DNA of 64,000 bases from Streptomyces tagetis (GTDB taxonomy: Bacteria; Actinomycetota; Actinomycetes; Streptomycetales; Streptomycetaceae), in assembly GCF_018069565.1 (NCBI RefSeq), contig NZ_JAGPNL010000002.1, forward strand, positions 848,598-912,597, in the 5' to 3' direction. The notes beneath the pieces are model-generated. The model had not been told where the DNA came from and searched no databases. It was given only the letters and a program-made list of their open reading frames with translations. The position numbers were made by a program, and so were the translations under genes. Shown one piece after another: positions 35,105-44,048 of the stretch (position 1 is the first letter of the stretch; every line of letters starts with the position of its first letter).

Positions 35105-37350
35105 CAGCCCGCTCCCGCGCTCAGGGCCGCCGGACCACCGGCCGCGCCCGTCCCGCCCGCGCCGGCCAGATGACAGGCGACCTCGCCGGGCAGCCCGTCA
35201 TGGACCCGCAGCAGCGGAACCTCCCGCCCGCACGCCTCCTCGGCGAGCGGACAACGGCTGCGGAACGAACAGCCCTCCGGCGGATTCAGCGGACTGGGCG
35301 GATCACCCTGTAGCGGCGCCCGCCGCCCGCGGCGGGCCACCTCCACCTCCGCACTGGGCACCGACCGCAGCAGAGCCTGCGTGTACGGATGCCGGGGCCG
35401 TTCGAAGATGTCGTCACGCCCGGCGAGTTCCACGATCCGCCCCAGGTACATGACGGCGACCCGGTCGCTGACATGGCGCACGACGCTCAGGTCGTGACTG
35501 ACGAAGAGGTAGGCCAGGCCGAGTTCGGCCTTCAGATCCGCCAGCAGGTTCAGCACCTGGGCCTGCACCGACACGTCGAGCGCGGAGACCGGCTCGTCCA
35601 TGATGACCAGCTTGGGCCGCAGGGCCAGGGCCCGCGCGATCGCCACCCGCTGACGCTGGCCGCCCGACAGCTCCGAGGGCCGGCGCTCCAGATGGTGGCG
35701 GGCCAGGCCCACCTGGTCGAACAGCTCGGCCACCCGCTCCCGGCGTGCCGGACGGCTCCAGCCGCCGGCCAGCCGCAGCGGCTCGGCCACGTTGGCGCCG
35801 ACGGACAACTGCGGGTTCAACGACGCCTTCGGGTCCTGGAACACCATGGCCATCCGGCGCCGCAGCTCCCGCAGCCGGCCCGCGGACGCGCCGGTGACCT
35901 CCTCGCCGTCGAAGACCACCGAACCCGACGTCGGCTCCTCCAGCCGCATCAGCAGCCGGGCCGTCGTCGACTTCCCGCACCCCGACTCGCCGACCAGGCC
36001 GACGGTCTCACCGGGACGCACCACAAGGCTCAGCCCGCGCACGGCACGCACCGCCCCGGTCCTGCGCCCGAGGAGCCCCGAACGCATCGGGTACTCCTTC
36101 GACAGCTCGCGCACCTCCAGCAGCGCCCCGCCCCCCTCCCGCCCCTCACCACCGGCGGCGGGGGAGGAGACGGCGGAATCGGAGGAGGAGACGGCGGAAG
36201 CGGCGGGGGAGGAGACAACGGCGGAGGCGGCGGAAGCGGAGGCGGAGGCGGAGGCAGCGGCGGCGGGCGGTGCCTGGCGCAGGCCCGGCACCTCCCGCTC
36301 GGCGAGGAAATGACAGGCCGCCGCCACACCCCCGCGCCCCTCACCGTCGACCACGACCAGCTCGGGCCGCTCGCCCAGACACACCTCACGCCCCGAACGG
36401 TGCGCGCACCGCGGCGCGAAGGCACAGCCCTTGCCCAGCAGGTACGGCGTGGGCGGCTGACCGGGAATCGGCGTCAGCCGCGCGACCGGATCACCCAGCC
36501 GGGGGATACACGCCAGAAGCCCTTCGGTGTACGGGTGCCGCGGATGCCCGAAGACCCGCGCGAGCGGACCCGTCTCCACCACCCGCCCCCCGTACATCAC
36601 ACACACCCGGTCGGCCATCTCGGCGACGACACCCATGTCGTGGGAGATCAGGACGGTGGCCGCCCCCGTCTCCCGCGCCGCGGTCCGCAGCACCTCCAGC
36701 AACTGCGCCTGGACACTGACGTCGACCGCGGTGGTCGGCTCGTCGGCGATGAGCACCTTGGGCCGGTTGGCGATGGCCAGGGCGATCACCGCGCGCTGGC
36801 ACATTCCGCCGGAGAACTCGTGCGGGTACTGCCGCGCCCGCACCCCGGGATGGGGCACGCCCACCATCTCCAGCAGGGCGACCGCCCGCCGGCGGGCGTC
36901 GCCGCGCGAGACGCCGGGCTCGTGCAGCCGGATCATCTCGGCGATCTGGTCGCCGATCCGCTGGACCGGGTTGAGCGCGGAGACCGGGTCCTGGAAGACC
37001 ATGGCGATGTCCCGCCCGAGCACCCGGCGCCGCTGCGGGGCGGACATCGCCAGCAGGTCCTGCCCCTCGAACAGCACCCGCCCGGTGACCGTGGCCGCCG
37101 TGGCCGTGGTGAGCAGACCGAGCGCGGCCATCACGGTGACCGACTTGCCCGACCCGCTCTCGCCGACCACGCCGAGCGTCTCGCCCGGATAGACCTCGTA
37201 GGACACGCCCCGGACCGCGGCGACAGCCTGGTCGCCGCCGCCGAAGGCGACGCGCAGGTCTTCGATCGAAAGCAGCGGGGCCGGGCTCCCGGGCCCGTCG
37301 CACGGGTCCGGTGCGCCGCCCAGGACGGGCACCGCGGAACGCAGGGACAT
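35101..37350 (-). CDS. Fused ABC ATPase, DppD-DppF type
   Basis: A 749-residue protein with two complete oligopeptide-type ATPase domains that are separate proteins in many bacteria. Domain 1 (about 25-345) has Walker A GESGSGKS, signature FSGGMCQRA and Walker B VLIADEP. Domain 2 (about 410-740) has GESGCGKS, LSGGQRQRVAIA and LVIMDEP. Both carry the cysteine-containing C-terminal oligopeptide extension (GCAFAPRC and GCSFRSRC). The domains are joined by an Ala/Ser-rich linker encoded by short repeats near 36157-36275. It is the first gene of the minus-strand operon, starting at ATG 37350, and energises import through the two permeases. Confidence 0.93.
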   Translation of the reverse strand: MSLRSAVPVLGGAPDPCDGPGSPAPLLSIEDLRVAFGGGDQAVAAVRGVSYEVYPGETLGVVGESGSGKSVTVMAALGLLTTATAATVTGRVLFEGQDLLAMSAPQRRRVLGRDIAMVFQDPVSALNPVQRIGDQIAEMIRLHEPGVSRGDARRRAVALLEMVGVPHPGVRARQYPHEFSGGMCQRAVIALAIANRPKVLIADEPTTAVDVSVQAQLLEVLRTAARETGAATVLISHDMGVVAEMADRVCVMYGGRVVETGPLARVFGHPRHPYTEGLLACIPRLGDPVARLTPIPGQPPTPYLLGKGCAFAPRCAHRSGREVCLGERPELVVVDGEGRGGVAAACHFLAEREVPGLRQAPPAAAASASASASAASAVVSSPAASAVSSSDSAVSSPAAGGEGREGGGALLEVRELSKEYPMRSGLLGRRTGAVRAVRGLSLVVRPGETVGLVGESGCGKSTTARLLMRLEEPTSGSVVFDGEEVTGASAGRLRELRRRMAMVFQDPKASLNPQLSVGANVAEPLRLAGGWSRPARRERVAELFDQVGLARHHLERRPSELSGGQRQRVAIARALALRPKLVIMDEPVSALDVSVQAQVLNLLADLKAELGLAYLFVSHDLSVVRHVSDRVAVMYLGRIVELAGRDDIFERPRHPYTQALLRSVPSAEVEVARRGRRAPLQGDPPSPLNPPEGCSFRSRCPLAEEACGREVPLLRVHDGLPGEVACHLAGAGGTGAAGGPAALSAGAGW

Positions 37351-37604
37351 GGATCACTTCCTCGGAGCTGAGCAAGGAGACGGTCTTACCCTGCGTCCTG
37401 CGTCACACGGGAGACAAGGCATGTTTTCAACCTATGCCGCGACATAGATCGTATTTATGCCTTGGCCGATCCGAGCGCCGGAGCGATGCTTAGAGCGGCG
37501 TCACGGAGCTCCCGGGACGCCTTCTGCGGTGGACTGAGCGCCAGAACCCTGGACCGGACCACCATCACTCGACTTTATGAAAAGTCCCGAAGGAAAGGCG
37601 TGAC
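37351..37604. promoter_or_regulatory. Divergent control region of the catabolic locus
   Basis: This region separates the minus-strand transporter operon from the plus-strand aldolase operon. Bases 37415-37465 are unusually A+T-rich. AAGGCAT (37416-37422) is inverted as ATGCCTT (37457-37463), and a second inverted pair CTATG (37432-37436) and CATAG (37443-37447) is nested inside. A short stem GACTTT-atga-AAAGTC (37571-37586) precedes the aldolase ribosome-binding site. The nested pairs are the likely binding site for the LysR-type regulator (inference). Confidence 0.6.
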
Positions 37605-38399
37605 GTGATCGACGAGGAGTTCACCGTACGCAATGCCGTAGCCGAACGGTTCGCCGCCGCCGACGTTTCCTACGGCATCAACGTCCGCGCCGTACGCTCG
37701 GGCGAGATCGCCCACCTCGCCCGCGCCACGGGCCACGACTTCCTCTACATCGACACCCAGCACGCCCTGTTCGACCTGGAGGCGATCGCCGCCCTGACCC
37801 AGGTGTCGCTCGGCTGCGGCGTCGCCCCCCTGGTCCGGGTCCGCTCGGCCACCGACCCCGACATCTCCGTCCTCCTGGACGCCGGAGTCCTCGGCATCGT
37901 CGCCCCCGACGTCGTCTCCGCCGACCAGGCCCGCGACCTGGTCAAGGTCGCGAAGTACCCGCCCGTGGGCCGCCGCTCCCTGTCCGGGTTCACCGTCCAC
38001 TCCGGCTACCGGCACGTGCCCACCACCGTCCAGATGCGCGCCGAGAACGCCGGCGTCCTCGTCTTCTGCATGATCGAGTCCCGGGAAGGACTCGACGCCG
38101 TCGAGGAGATCGCCGCCGTCCCCGGCGTCGACGGCATCTACCTCGGCATCAACGACCTGCTCGCCGACCTCGGCCTGCCCGGCCAGTACGACCACCCGGC
38201 CGTCGACGACGCCCTGGCCCGCCTCGTCACCGCCGCCGGCCGCCACGGCCTCGTCCCCGGCGCCGGCGGCATCCCCCGCCCCCCGTACCAGGCCGCCGCG
38301 ATCAAGGCCGGCATCCGCTTCCTGACCACGGCCAGCGACCTCGGCCTCCTGCGCGGCGGCCTCCAGCAGGCCCGCGACGCCATCCAGGAACGCCTCTGA
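37605..38399 (+). CDS. HpcH/HpaI-family aldolase
   Basis: A 264-residue class II (metal-dependent) aldolase of the HpcH/HpaI/citrate-lyase-beta family. Catalytic His53 lies in IDTQHALFD, Arg78 in APLVRVRS, and metal ligands Glu158 (MIESREG) and Asp184 (GINDLLADLG). Members cleave 4-hydroxy-2-oxo acids or 2-keto-3-deoxy sugar acids into pyruvate (or a related keto acid) and an aldehyde. The GTG start follows a GAAGGAAAGG ribosome-binding site. It opens the plus-strand operon with the LeuC/LeuD-like genes and faces the transporter operon. Confidence 0.9.
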   Translation: MIDEEFTVRNAVAERFAAADVSYGINVRAVRSGEIAHLARATGHDFLYIDTQHALFDLEAIAALTQVSLGCGVAPLVRVRSATDPDISVLLDAGVLGIVAPDVVSADQARDLVKVAKYPPVGRRSLSGFTVHSGYRHVPTTVQMRAENAGVLVFCMIESREGLDAVEEIAAVPGVDGIYLGINDLLADLGLPGQYDHPAVDDALARLVTAAGRHGLVPGAGGIPRPPYQAAAIKAGIRFLTTASDLGLLRGGLQQARDAIQERL

Positions 38400-38491
38400 C
38401 CCCACCCCCCGCGCCACAGGCCACCCCGGACCCGCCGCACACCCACCCCCGGCGGGCCCCCGACCGCTTCCCCCTTCGTGAAAGGACGGGC

Positions 38492-39793
38492 ATGCCAGAC
38501 GCCTTCCCCCAGACGATCGCCGAGAAGGTCCTCACCCGCCAGAGCCGCTCCGGCACCCCGCTGCGCGCCGGCGACACCGTCGACGCGGACATCGACGGAC
38601 TCCTCGTCGTCATGTACCAGTACTTCCGCAACGCCTACAAGAAGATCGGCTTCCCCGACGGCCCGCCCACCGTGTGGGACCCCGACAAGGTCTTCCTGAT
38701 GAGCGAGCACGTCCAGCCCCCGCCCGACCTCATCAACGCCTACACCAACCTCGCCGCCCGCCGCGACGCCGAACGCCTCGGCCTGCCCCACTTCATCGAC
38801 TCCGAACCCGGCGTCTGCCACCAGATGATGCTCGACCACGGCCTGGTACGCCCCGGCGAACTCGTCGTCGGCTGCGACTCCCACACCATCTCCTACGGCG
38901 GCATCAACGCCGTCTCCACCGGCATCGGCACCGACGAGGCCGCCTACGTCTGGGCCTTCGGCACCCTGCCCTTCACCGTCCCCGAGACCGTCAAGGTCGT
39001 CCTGCACGGCACCACCGCGCCCACCGGCAAGGACATCATCCTCTACCTGGCCGGCCGCTACGGGGAGACCTTCGCCCAGGGCCGCGCCCTGGAGTTCACC
39101 GGCCCGCTCGTCGAGCGGATGGACATCGCCACCCGCCTCACCATCGCCGACCACGCCGTCGAGGTCGGCGCGAAGTTCGGCGTCTTCCCCGCCGACGACA
39201 AGACCCTGGAGTACGTCCGGGCCCGCACCGACAAGCCCTTCACCCCGGTCGGCGCGGACGAGGGCGCCCTCTACGCCCAGGTCATCGAGATCGACTGCGA
39301 CGCCATCGGCTACCAGGTCGCCAAGCCCTTCCGCTTCGACAACGTGGTACCCGTCGCCGAGGTCGCCGGCATCCGCATCGACCAGGCCCGCGTCGGCTCC
39401 TGCGCCAACGGCCGCCTGGAGGACATCGCCGCCGTCGCCGAGGTCATGGCCGGCCACCGGGTCGCCCCCGGCGTGCGCTTCTACGTCTCGCCCGCCTCGA
39501 TGACCGTCTACCGCCAGAGCGTGGAGGCCGGGCACATCGCCGCCCTGCTCGCCGCCGGCGTCCAGGTCGTCGACCCCGGCTGCTCGATCTGCCAGTCCCC
39601 GGGAATCGTCCTCAACGAGGAGACCTGCATCAGCTCCACCACCCGCAACTACCGGGGCCGCTTCGGCGGTTCCCAGACCGCCCAGGCGCAGGTCTACCTC
39701 GCCACCCCGGCCGTCGTCGCCGCCTCCGCCATCGAGGGCCGCATCGCCGACCCGACCCCCTACCTCACCCGGAAGGAGACCGCCCATGCCTGA
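38492..39793 (+). CDS. Aconitase/LeuC-family hydro-lyase, large subunit
   Basis: A 433-residue aconitase-superfamily protein of the size of the archaeal-type LeuC/homoaconitase large subunit. The [4Fe-4S] ligands are Cys304 (VGSCANGRLED) and Cys364 and Cys367 (DPGCSICQSPG). The substrate-site segment LVVGCDSHTISYGGINAVS is typical. Such enzymes isomerise or hydrate 2- and 3-hydroxy di- or tricarboxylic acids, and close relatives include 2,3-dimethylmalate dehydratase and homoaconitase. A leucine-biosynthesis role is less likely next to an aldolase and an importer. The ATG follows AAAGGACGGG; the small-subunit ATG lies inside its last codons. Confidence 0.9.
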   Translation: MPDAFPQTIAEKVLTRQSRSGTPLRAGDTVDADIDGLLVVMYQYFRNAYKKIGFPDGPPTVWDPDKVFLMSEHVQPPPDLINAYTNLAARRDAERLGLPHFIDSEPGVCHQMMLDHGLVRPGELVVGCDSHTISYGGINAVSTGIGTDEAAYVWAFGTLPFTVPETVKVVLHGTTAPTGKDIILYLAGRYGETFAQGRALEFTGPLVERMDIATRLTIADHAVEVGAKFGVFPADDKTLEYVRARTDKPFTPVGADEGALYAQVIEIDCDAIGYQVAKPFRFDNVVPVAEVAGIRIDQARVGSCANGRLEDIAAVAEVMAGHRVAPGVRFYVSPASMTVYRQSVEAGHIAALLAAGVQVVDPGCSICQSPGIVLNEETCISSTTRNYRGRFGGSQTAQAQVYLATPAVVAASAIEGRIADPTPYLTRKETAHA

Positions 39794-40337
39794 CCCCACA
39801 CCCCCCGCACACCCGGCCCCCCACACGGGACGGGTCTGGCTGATCGGCGACTCGGTCGACACCAACCAGCTCGCCGGCGGCGGCCTGGCCGGCAAGGACC
39901 GCCAGGACACCCTGCGCATCAACTGCCTGCGCGGCCTGCGGCCCGACTTCACCGACCACGTCCGCCCCGGCGACATCCTCGTCGCCGGCGAGAACTTCGG
40001 CTGCGGATCGGCCCGCCAGAGCGCGGTCGAGGCCCTCCAGCTCTGCGGCATCTCCTACGTACTGGCCGAGTCCGTCGCCCGTATCCACCGCCGCAACAGC
40101 ATCGCCCTCGCCCTGCCCACGATGACCGTCCCCGGCATCACCGGCCTCGTCACCGACGGCGACCGCATCGAGATCGACGAGAGCACCCTCACCGTCCGCA
40201 ACCTCACCCGCGGCGGCCACCTCCCCCTCCCGCAGACCCCCGACAGCGTCCGCGAGATCTACCGCGCCGGCGGCATGCTCCCCGTCATCGCCCACCGCCT
40301 CGCCGCCCAGGGAATCCACCCCCCGACCACCCCCTGA
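39786..40337 (+). CDS. LeuD-family hydro-lyase, small (swivel) subunit
   Basis: A 183-residue aconitase swivel-domain protein, overlapping the large-subunit gene by eight bases. The core motif GENFGCGSARQSAVEAL corresponds to the GxNFGCGSSREHA signature of LeuD; the usual Arg-Glu-His is Arg-Gln-Ser here, a change next to the substrate pocket that may mark a different specificity. The preceding loop (DTNQLAGGGLAGKDRQ), which sets side-chain specificity in this family, is also unlike classical LeuD. It should form a heterodimer or heterotetramer with the large subunit. Confidence 0.9.
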   Translation: MPDPTPPAHPAPHTGRVWLIGDSVDTNQLAGGGLAGKDRQDTLRINCLRGLRPDFTDHVRPGDILVAGENFGCGSARQSAVEALQLCGISYVLAESVARIHRRNSIALALPTMTVPGITGLVTDGDRIEIDESTLTVRNLTRGGHLPLPQTPDSVREIYRAGGMLPVIAHRLAAQGIHPPTTP

Positions 40338-40383
40338 CCCCCGCCCCCCATCCGGCCCCGGCCCGGACCACCGAGGCCGGACA

Positions 40384-40485
40384 CCGAGGCCGGACGGGGA
40401 AGCGGAGGGGAAGAGGAGGGGAAGAGGAGGGGGAAGCAGACGGGGACCGGACGGGGAAACGGACGGGGAAGCGGACGGGGACGCC
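40384..40485. repeat. Purine-rich repeat between convergent genes
   Basis: About 100 bases of degenerate GGGGAAG, GGAGGGGAAGA and CGGACGGGGAAG units fill the gap between the LeuD-like stop (40337) and the polyprenyl synthase stop (40549). No hairpin terminator is evident. Confidence 0.6.
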
Positions 40486-40548
40486 GCAGCCACCGGTGAC
40501 AAGCCCCCCACCGACAACGGCCCCGACCAGGCCCGCCCCCACCCGCCC

Positions 40549-41688
40549 TCACGACGTACGGTCGAGCAGGAACGCCACCAGCACCTCCAGCTCCCGTACC
40601 GCCACCGCCTCCAGCCGCACCCCGGCCAGACAGGCACGCGCCGCGTCGAGCCGCTCCCGCGCCTGCACACGGGCGGCAGCCAGCCCACCCGCCTCCTCCA
40701 CCAGACACGCCGCCCGCGAGGCGACCGCCCCCTCCAACGGCTCCGCCCCCTCCAGCAGCACCGCCAGCTCACGGGCGGCCGGACCACCCCCGGCGAGCGC
40801 CGCGAGCACCGGATACGTCTTCTTGCGGTGCCGCAGATCCCCGTGAACGGGCTTGCCCGTCACCTCCGGATCACCCCACACCCCCAGCAGGTCGTCCACC
40901 ACCTGGAAAGCCACCCCCAGATGCCGCCCGGCCCCGTCGAACGCCGCGACCGTCCCCGCCGGAGCCCCGCCCAGCTCCGCACCGAGCGCCGCGGCACACC
41001 CCAGGAGCGAACCGGTCTTCTGCTCGGCCATCACCCCGTACGCGTCCGGCCCCACCGCACCCGGCCCCCGCCAGGGCAAAGACTCGAACCGCAGATCGTC
41101 CGCCTGACCCCGCACCAGCGAAGTCAGCGCCACAGACAGCCGCCGCACCGCGGCGGACACCCGCTCTCCCGGCGCCTCGGCGAGACTGCGCACCGCCAGC
41201 GCGTGCAACGCGTCCCCGGCCAGCACCGCCGGCCCCACACCGTAGGAACACCACACCGCCGCCCGCCGCCGCCGTACCGGGTCACCGTCCATGATGTCGT
41301 CGTGCACCAGCGAGAAGGCGTGCACCAGCTCCACCGCGACCGCCGCCGGCCCCGCCACCTTCCCCTCCGCACCCACCGCCTCGGCCGAAAGCACCGCCAG
41401 CGCCTGCCGCAGCCCCTTGCCCTCGGACGCCGCGGGATCGGCGGCCCCGCTCACATCACGCCACCCCAGGGCGTACGCCGCCATCTCACCGGTCCACGCG
41501 TCCAGCCGGCCGACCGCCTCCACCAGCCCCGGACGCACCAGCTCCCTGCACCGCGCCAGAACCCCCACCGCACCACCCGACACCGACACCGGCCCCGGCC
41601 CCGTACCGGGCACCGCACCCACCGGCACCACCCCCACGGCACCCGCACCCGCCGGCGCAGCAGCCGACGCCCCCACCACCCCGCTCAC
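40549..41688 (-). CDS. Polyprenyl (isoprenoid) diphosphate synthase
   Basis: A 379-residue trans-isoprenyl diphosphate synthase. The first aspartate-rich motif is DDIMDGD, the second is VVDDLLGVWGDPEVTGK, and GDLRHRKKTYPVLAAL and EQKTGSLLGCAAALGA are conserved in actinomycete geranylgeranyl-type enzymes. The first 45-50 residues are Ala/Gly/Pro/Val-rich and disordered; similar leaders are found in polyprenyl synthases that are cargo of family 2 encapsulins, but no shell gene is nearby. The GTG at 41688 overlaps the TPR gene stop as GTGA, so the pair is translationally coupled. No terpene cyclase lies in the window. Product chain length cannot be told. Confidence 0.88.
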   Translation of the reverse strand: MSGVVGASAAAPAGAGAVGVVPVGAVPGTGPGPVSVSGGAVGVLARCRELVRPGLVEAVGRLDAWTGEMAAYALGWRDVSGAADPAASEGKGLRQALAVLSAEAVGAEGKVAGPAAVAVELVHAFSLVHDDIMDGDPVRRRRAAVWCSYGVGPAVLAGDALHALAVRSLAEAPGERVSAAVRRLSVALTSLVRGQADDLRFESLPWRGPGAVGPDAYGVMAEQKTGSLLGCAAALGAELGGAPAGTVAAFDGAGRHLGVAFQVVDDLLGVWGDPEVTGKPVHGDLRHRKKTYPVLAALAGGGPAARELAVLLEGAEPLEGAVASRAACLVEEAGGLAAARVQARERLDAARACLAGVRLEAVAVRELEVLVAFLLDRTS

Positions 41689-42857
41689 CGCAGACCCGCC
41701 ACATCCGCCACCGCCAGCGCCTGCGCACGCGACCGGGAAAGCCCCGCCGCCCCCGCCCCCGCCCGCACCCGCGGCAACGGACCCACCCCCAGCTCGACCG
41801 CGGCCTTCTCCACCATCTCCCGCGCGTGACGCAGCCCGATCCCCTCCAGCAGCCCCCACAGCTCCACCAGATCCGCCACCGTCTCCGCCTCCCCCCGCAG
41901 CCCGAGCCGGGACGACGACTTGGCCAGACCCAGCCGCGACAACGCCGTGCCCCGCGGCTCCGCCATGTCCCCGAACTCCTCCAACGCCCGCGCATACCAC
42001 CCACGGGCCTCCTCATACCGACCCGCCCGATACAGGACATTGCCGCGCATCTTGTGATTGAAGGCGAGAGCACCCCGCAAATTCATGGAACGACACGCCT
42101 CCTCACCCCGGGACAGCAACGACAACGCCCGCTCCACCTCCCCGTCCCGCACCGAGACCACATCGGCCATCCCCCGCAGCGCCCACGCCCAGCCACGCCG
42201 GTCCTCCGCCCGCTCGGCTATCTCCGCCGCCTCCTCGAACAGCGCCAGAGCCCGGCCGAAGTCACCGGTGTTGCGGTGCATCTGCGCGATCCCCTCCAGC
42301 GCCCACACCGTGTGCCGGGCCTCACCCCGGCGCCGCGCCTCCGCCAGCAACTGCTCGTGCAACTCCTCCACCGCCGCGTAATCCCCCTGGATACGCCCCG
42401 TCTCCGCGAGCCCCGCCAGCGAATACCCCCGCACGACGACATCACCGCCGCGCTCACCCCACTCCGCCGCCAGCCGCAGCAGCCGGTACGCCAGCCGGAA
42501 CGCGCCCCGCTGCCGGGCCAGAGTGCCCCCGCTCCACAACGCCCACGCCATCGCCCCCGCGTGGTTCGCCGCGCGGGCCGCACGGTAACTGGCCTTCCAC
42601 GCCCGGTCGGCCTGCTCCGTGCGCCCCAGCCGCCGGTACGCCTCGGCGACCGCGAGCCCGCACCGCGCGGTCTCCCGCAGATCACCGGCGTCTTCGGCTG
42701 CCCGCAGCTCCTCCAGCCCCCGGGCCAGGACGTCCGGCAGCGGCGCGTTGACCGACAAGGACCCCAGCGCCCCCTGGTACTCCGCGGCCGACGCCTTCGC
42801 CCGGCCCCCCTGCCCCACTTCCGCCACGCCTGCCCCCCGCTCTGCCCGACCCGACAT
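41685..42857 (-). CDS. Tetratricopeptide-repeat protein
   Basis: A 390-residue helical-repeat protein. TPR-like units recur, for example ARCGLAVAEAYRRLGRTEQA, ALEGIAQMHRNTGDFGRALA and NHKMRGNVLYRAGRYEEARG. The region from about residue 45 to 350 is built of such pairs of helices, without an obvious DNA-binding or enzymatic domain. The ATG at 42857 follows GGAGGTG. It is coupled to the polyprenyl synthase gene, so a scaffold or regulator for that enzyme is possible. I do not recognise a named family. Confidence 0.8.
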   Translation of the reverse strand: MSGRAERGAGVAEVGQGGRAKASAAEYQGALGSLSVNAPLPDVLARGLEELRAAEDAGDLRETARCGLAVAEAYRRLGRTEQADRAWKASYRAARAANHAGAMAWALWSGGTLARQRGAFRLAYRLLRLAAEWGERGGDVVVRGYSLAGLAETGRIQGDYAAVEELHEQLLAEARRRGEARHTVWALEGIAQMHRNTGDFGRALALFEEAAEIAERAEDRRGWAWALRGMADVVSVRDGEVERALSLLSRGEEACRSMNLRGALAFNHKMRGNVLYRAGRYEEARGWYARALEEFGDMAEPRGTALSRLGLAKSSSRLGLRGEAETVADLVELWGLLEGIGLRHAREMVEKAAVELGVGPLPRVRAGAGAAGLSRSRAQALAVADVAGLR

Positions 42858-43103
42858 ACGCCCACCTCCGGACCGCTCACCGTTGATCACGACAACCGTC
42901 AAGACGACGCCCCAGAGCGGGGGTTCCGGAAACGGGACGATGTCCTCCGACAAGCGGGCGGCCCGTCATCCTCAGGTGCCGCCCACCCCCGCCCGGGTCC
43001 CCCCACAGGGGGACCGCGCACCGGCCACTGGCCGGACAGCACCCCCTCACCGTCCACCCCGCCGATCCGGAATGCCGTACGCGCCAGGGGAGTTGACCCC
43101 CGC

Positions 43104-44048
43104 ATGAAAGCCATCGGGATCGACACGTTCGGCGGACCCGAGGTCCTGCGGGTACGGGAACTGCCCACCCCGCGGGCGGGCGAGGGCGAAGTCCGCATCC
43201 GGGTGCACGCGGCCGCCGTGAACCCGACCGACGTCATGCTCCGCACCGGCGGCCACGCGGTACGCATGAAGGACAGCACGCCGCCGTTCGTACCGGGCAT
43301 GGACGCGGCGGGGATCATCGACCAGATCGGCCCCGGCGCCGACGGCCGCCTCACGGTGGGCCAACGCGTCATCGCCCTGGTGCTGTTCACCGGCCCGCAC
43401 GGCGGCGCCTACGCCGAGCAGATCGTGGTGCCGGCCGCCTCCGTGGTCCCGGCGCCCGGGGGAGTGAGCCTCGCCGAGGCGTCCACGCTGCTGATGAACG
43501 CCGCGACCGCCCGCCTCGCCCTGGACACCCTGGCGGTGCCGGCCGGCTCCACCCTCGCCGTCACCGGCGCGGCCGGCGCCGTCGGCGGATACGCCGTCGA
43601 GCTGGCGAAGGCCGACGGGATGAGCGTCATCGCCGATGCCGCACCGCAGGACACCGGCCTGGTGACCGGCTTCGGCGCCGACCACGTCCTCCCACGGGGA
43701 GACGGCTTCGCCGCCCGCCTGCGCGCACTGTGCCCCGCCGTTGTCCCCGCCCTCGTCGACGGTTCGGCGCAGACCACCGCCGTCGTGCCCGCCGTCGCCG
43801 ACGGCGGCGCCCTGGCCGAACTGCGCGGCTGGAGCGGCCCGGCCCCCCGCGGCATCCGGGTCCACCCCGTGATGGTGTCGGACCTCATGACCGACACCGC
43901 GGTCCTGGACACCCTGCGCCGCCAGGCCGAACGCGGCGTGCTCAGCCTGCGCGTCGCCGAGGTGCTGCCCCACCACCAGGCCGCCCGCGCCCACCGCCTG
44001 CTGGAAGCCGGCGGCCTGCGAGGCCGCCTGGTACTCGACTTCTCCTGA
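43104..44048 (+). CDS. Quinone oxidoreductase-like MDR enzyme (1)
   Basis: A 314-residue medium-chain dehydrogenase/reductase of the zinc-less quinone oxidoreductase type: MKAIGIDTFGGPEVLRVREL at the start, VHAAAVNPTDVMLRTGG, and the NADPH-binding loop VTGAAGAVGGYAVELAK. The catalytic-zinc cysteine and histidine of alcohol dehydrogenases are absent. It is likely an NADPH-dependent reductase of quinones or enones. It is divergent from the TPR gene and 213 bases before a second enzyme of the same family. Confidence 0.88.
   Translation: MKAIGIDTFGGPEVLRVRELPTPRAGEGEVRIRVHAAAVNPTDVMLRTGGHAVRMKDSTPPFVPGMDAAGIIDQIGPGADGRLTVGQRVIALVLFTGPHGGAYAEQIVVPAASVVPAPGGVSLAEASTLLMNAATARLALDTLAVPAGSTLAVTGAAGAVGGYAVELAKADGMSVIADAAPQDTGLVTGFGADHVLPRGDGFAARLRALCPAVVPALVDGSAQTTAVVPAVADGGALAELRGWSGPAPRGIRVHPVMVSDLMTDTAVLDTLRRQAERGVLSLRVAEVLPHHQAARAHRLLEAGGLRGRLVLDFS

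Noticed and set aside
35101..37350. Frameshift fusing two ATPase genes
   Set aside because: Both ATPase domains are complete and joined by a long continuous linker in one frame; fused DppD-DppF proteins are common in actinobacteria.
38492..40337. Housekeeping leucine biosynthesis leuCD
   Set aside because: The subunits are of the shorter archaeal-type size, the small-subunit signature is altered, and the neighbours are an aldolase and an importer rather than leucine genes.
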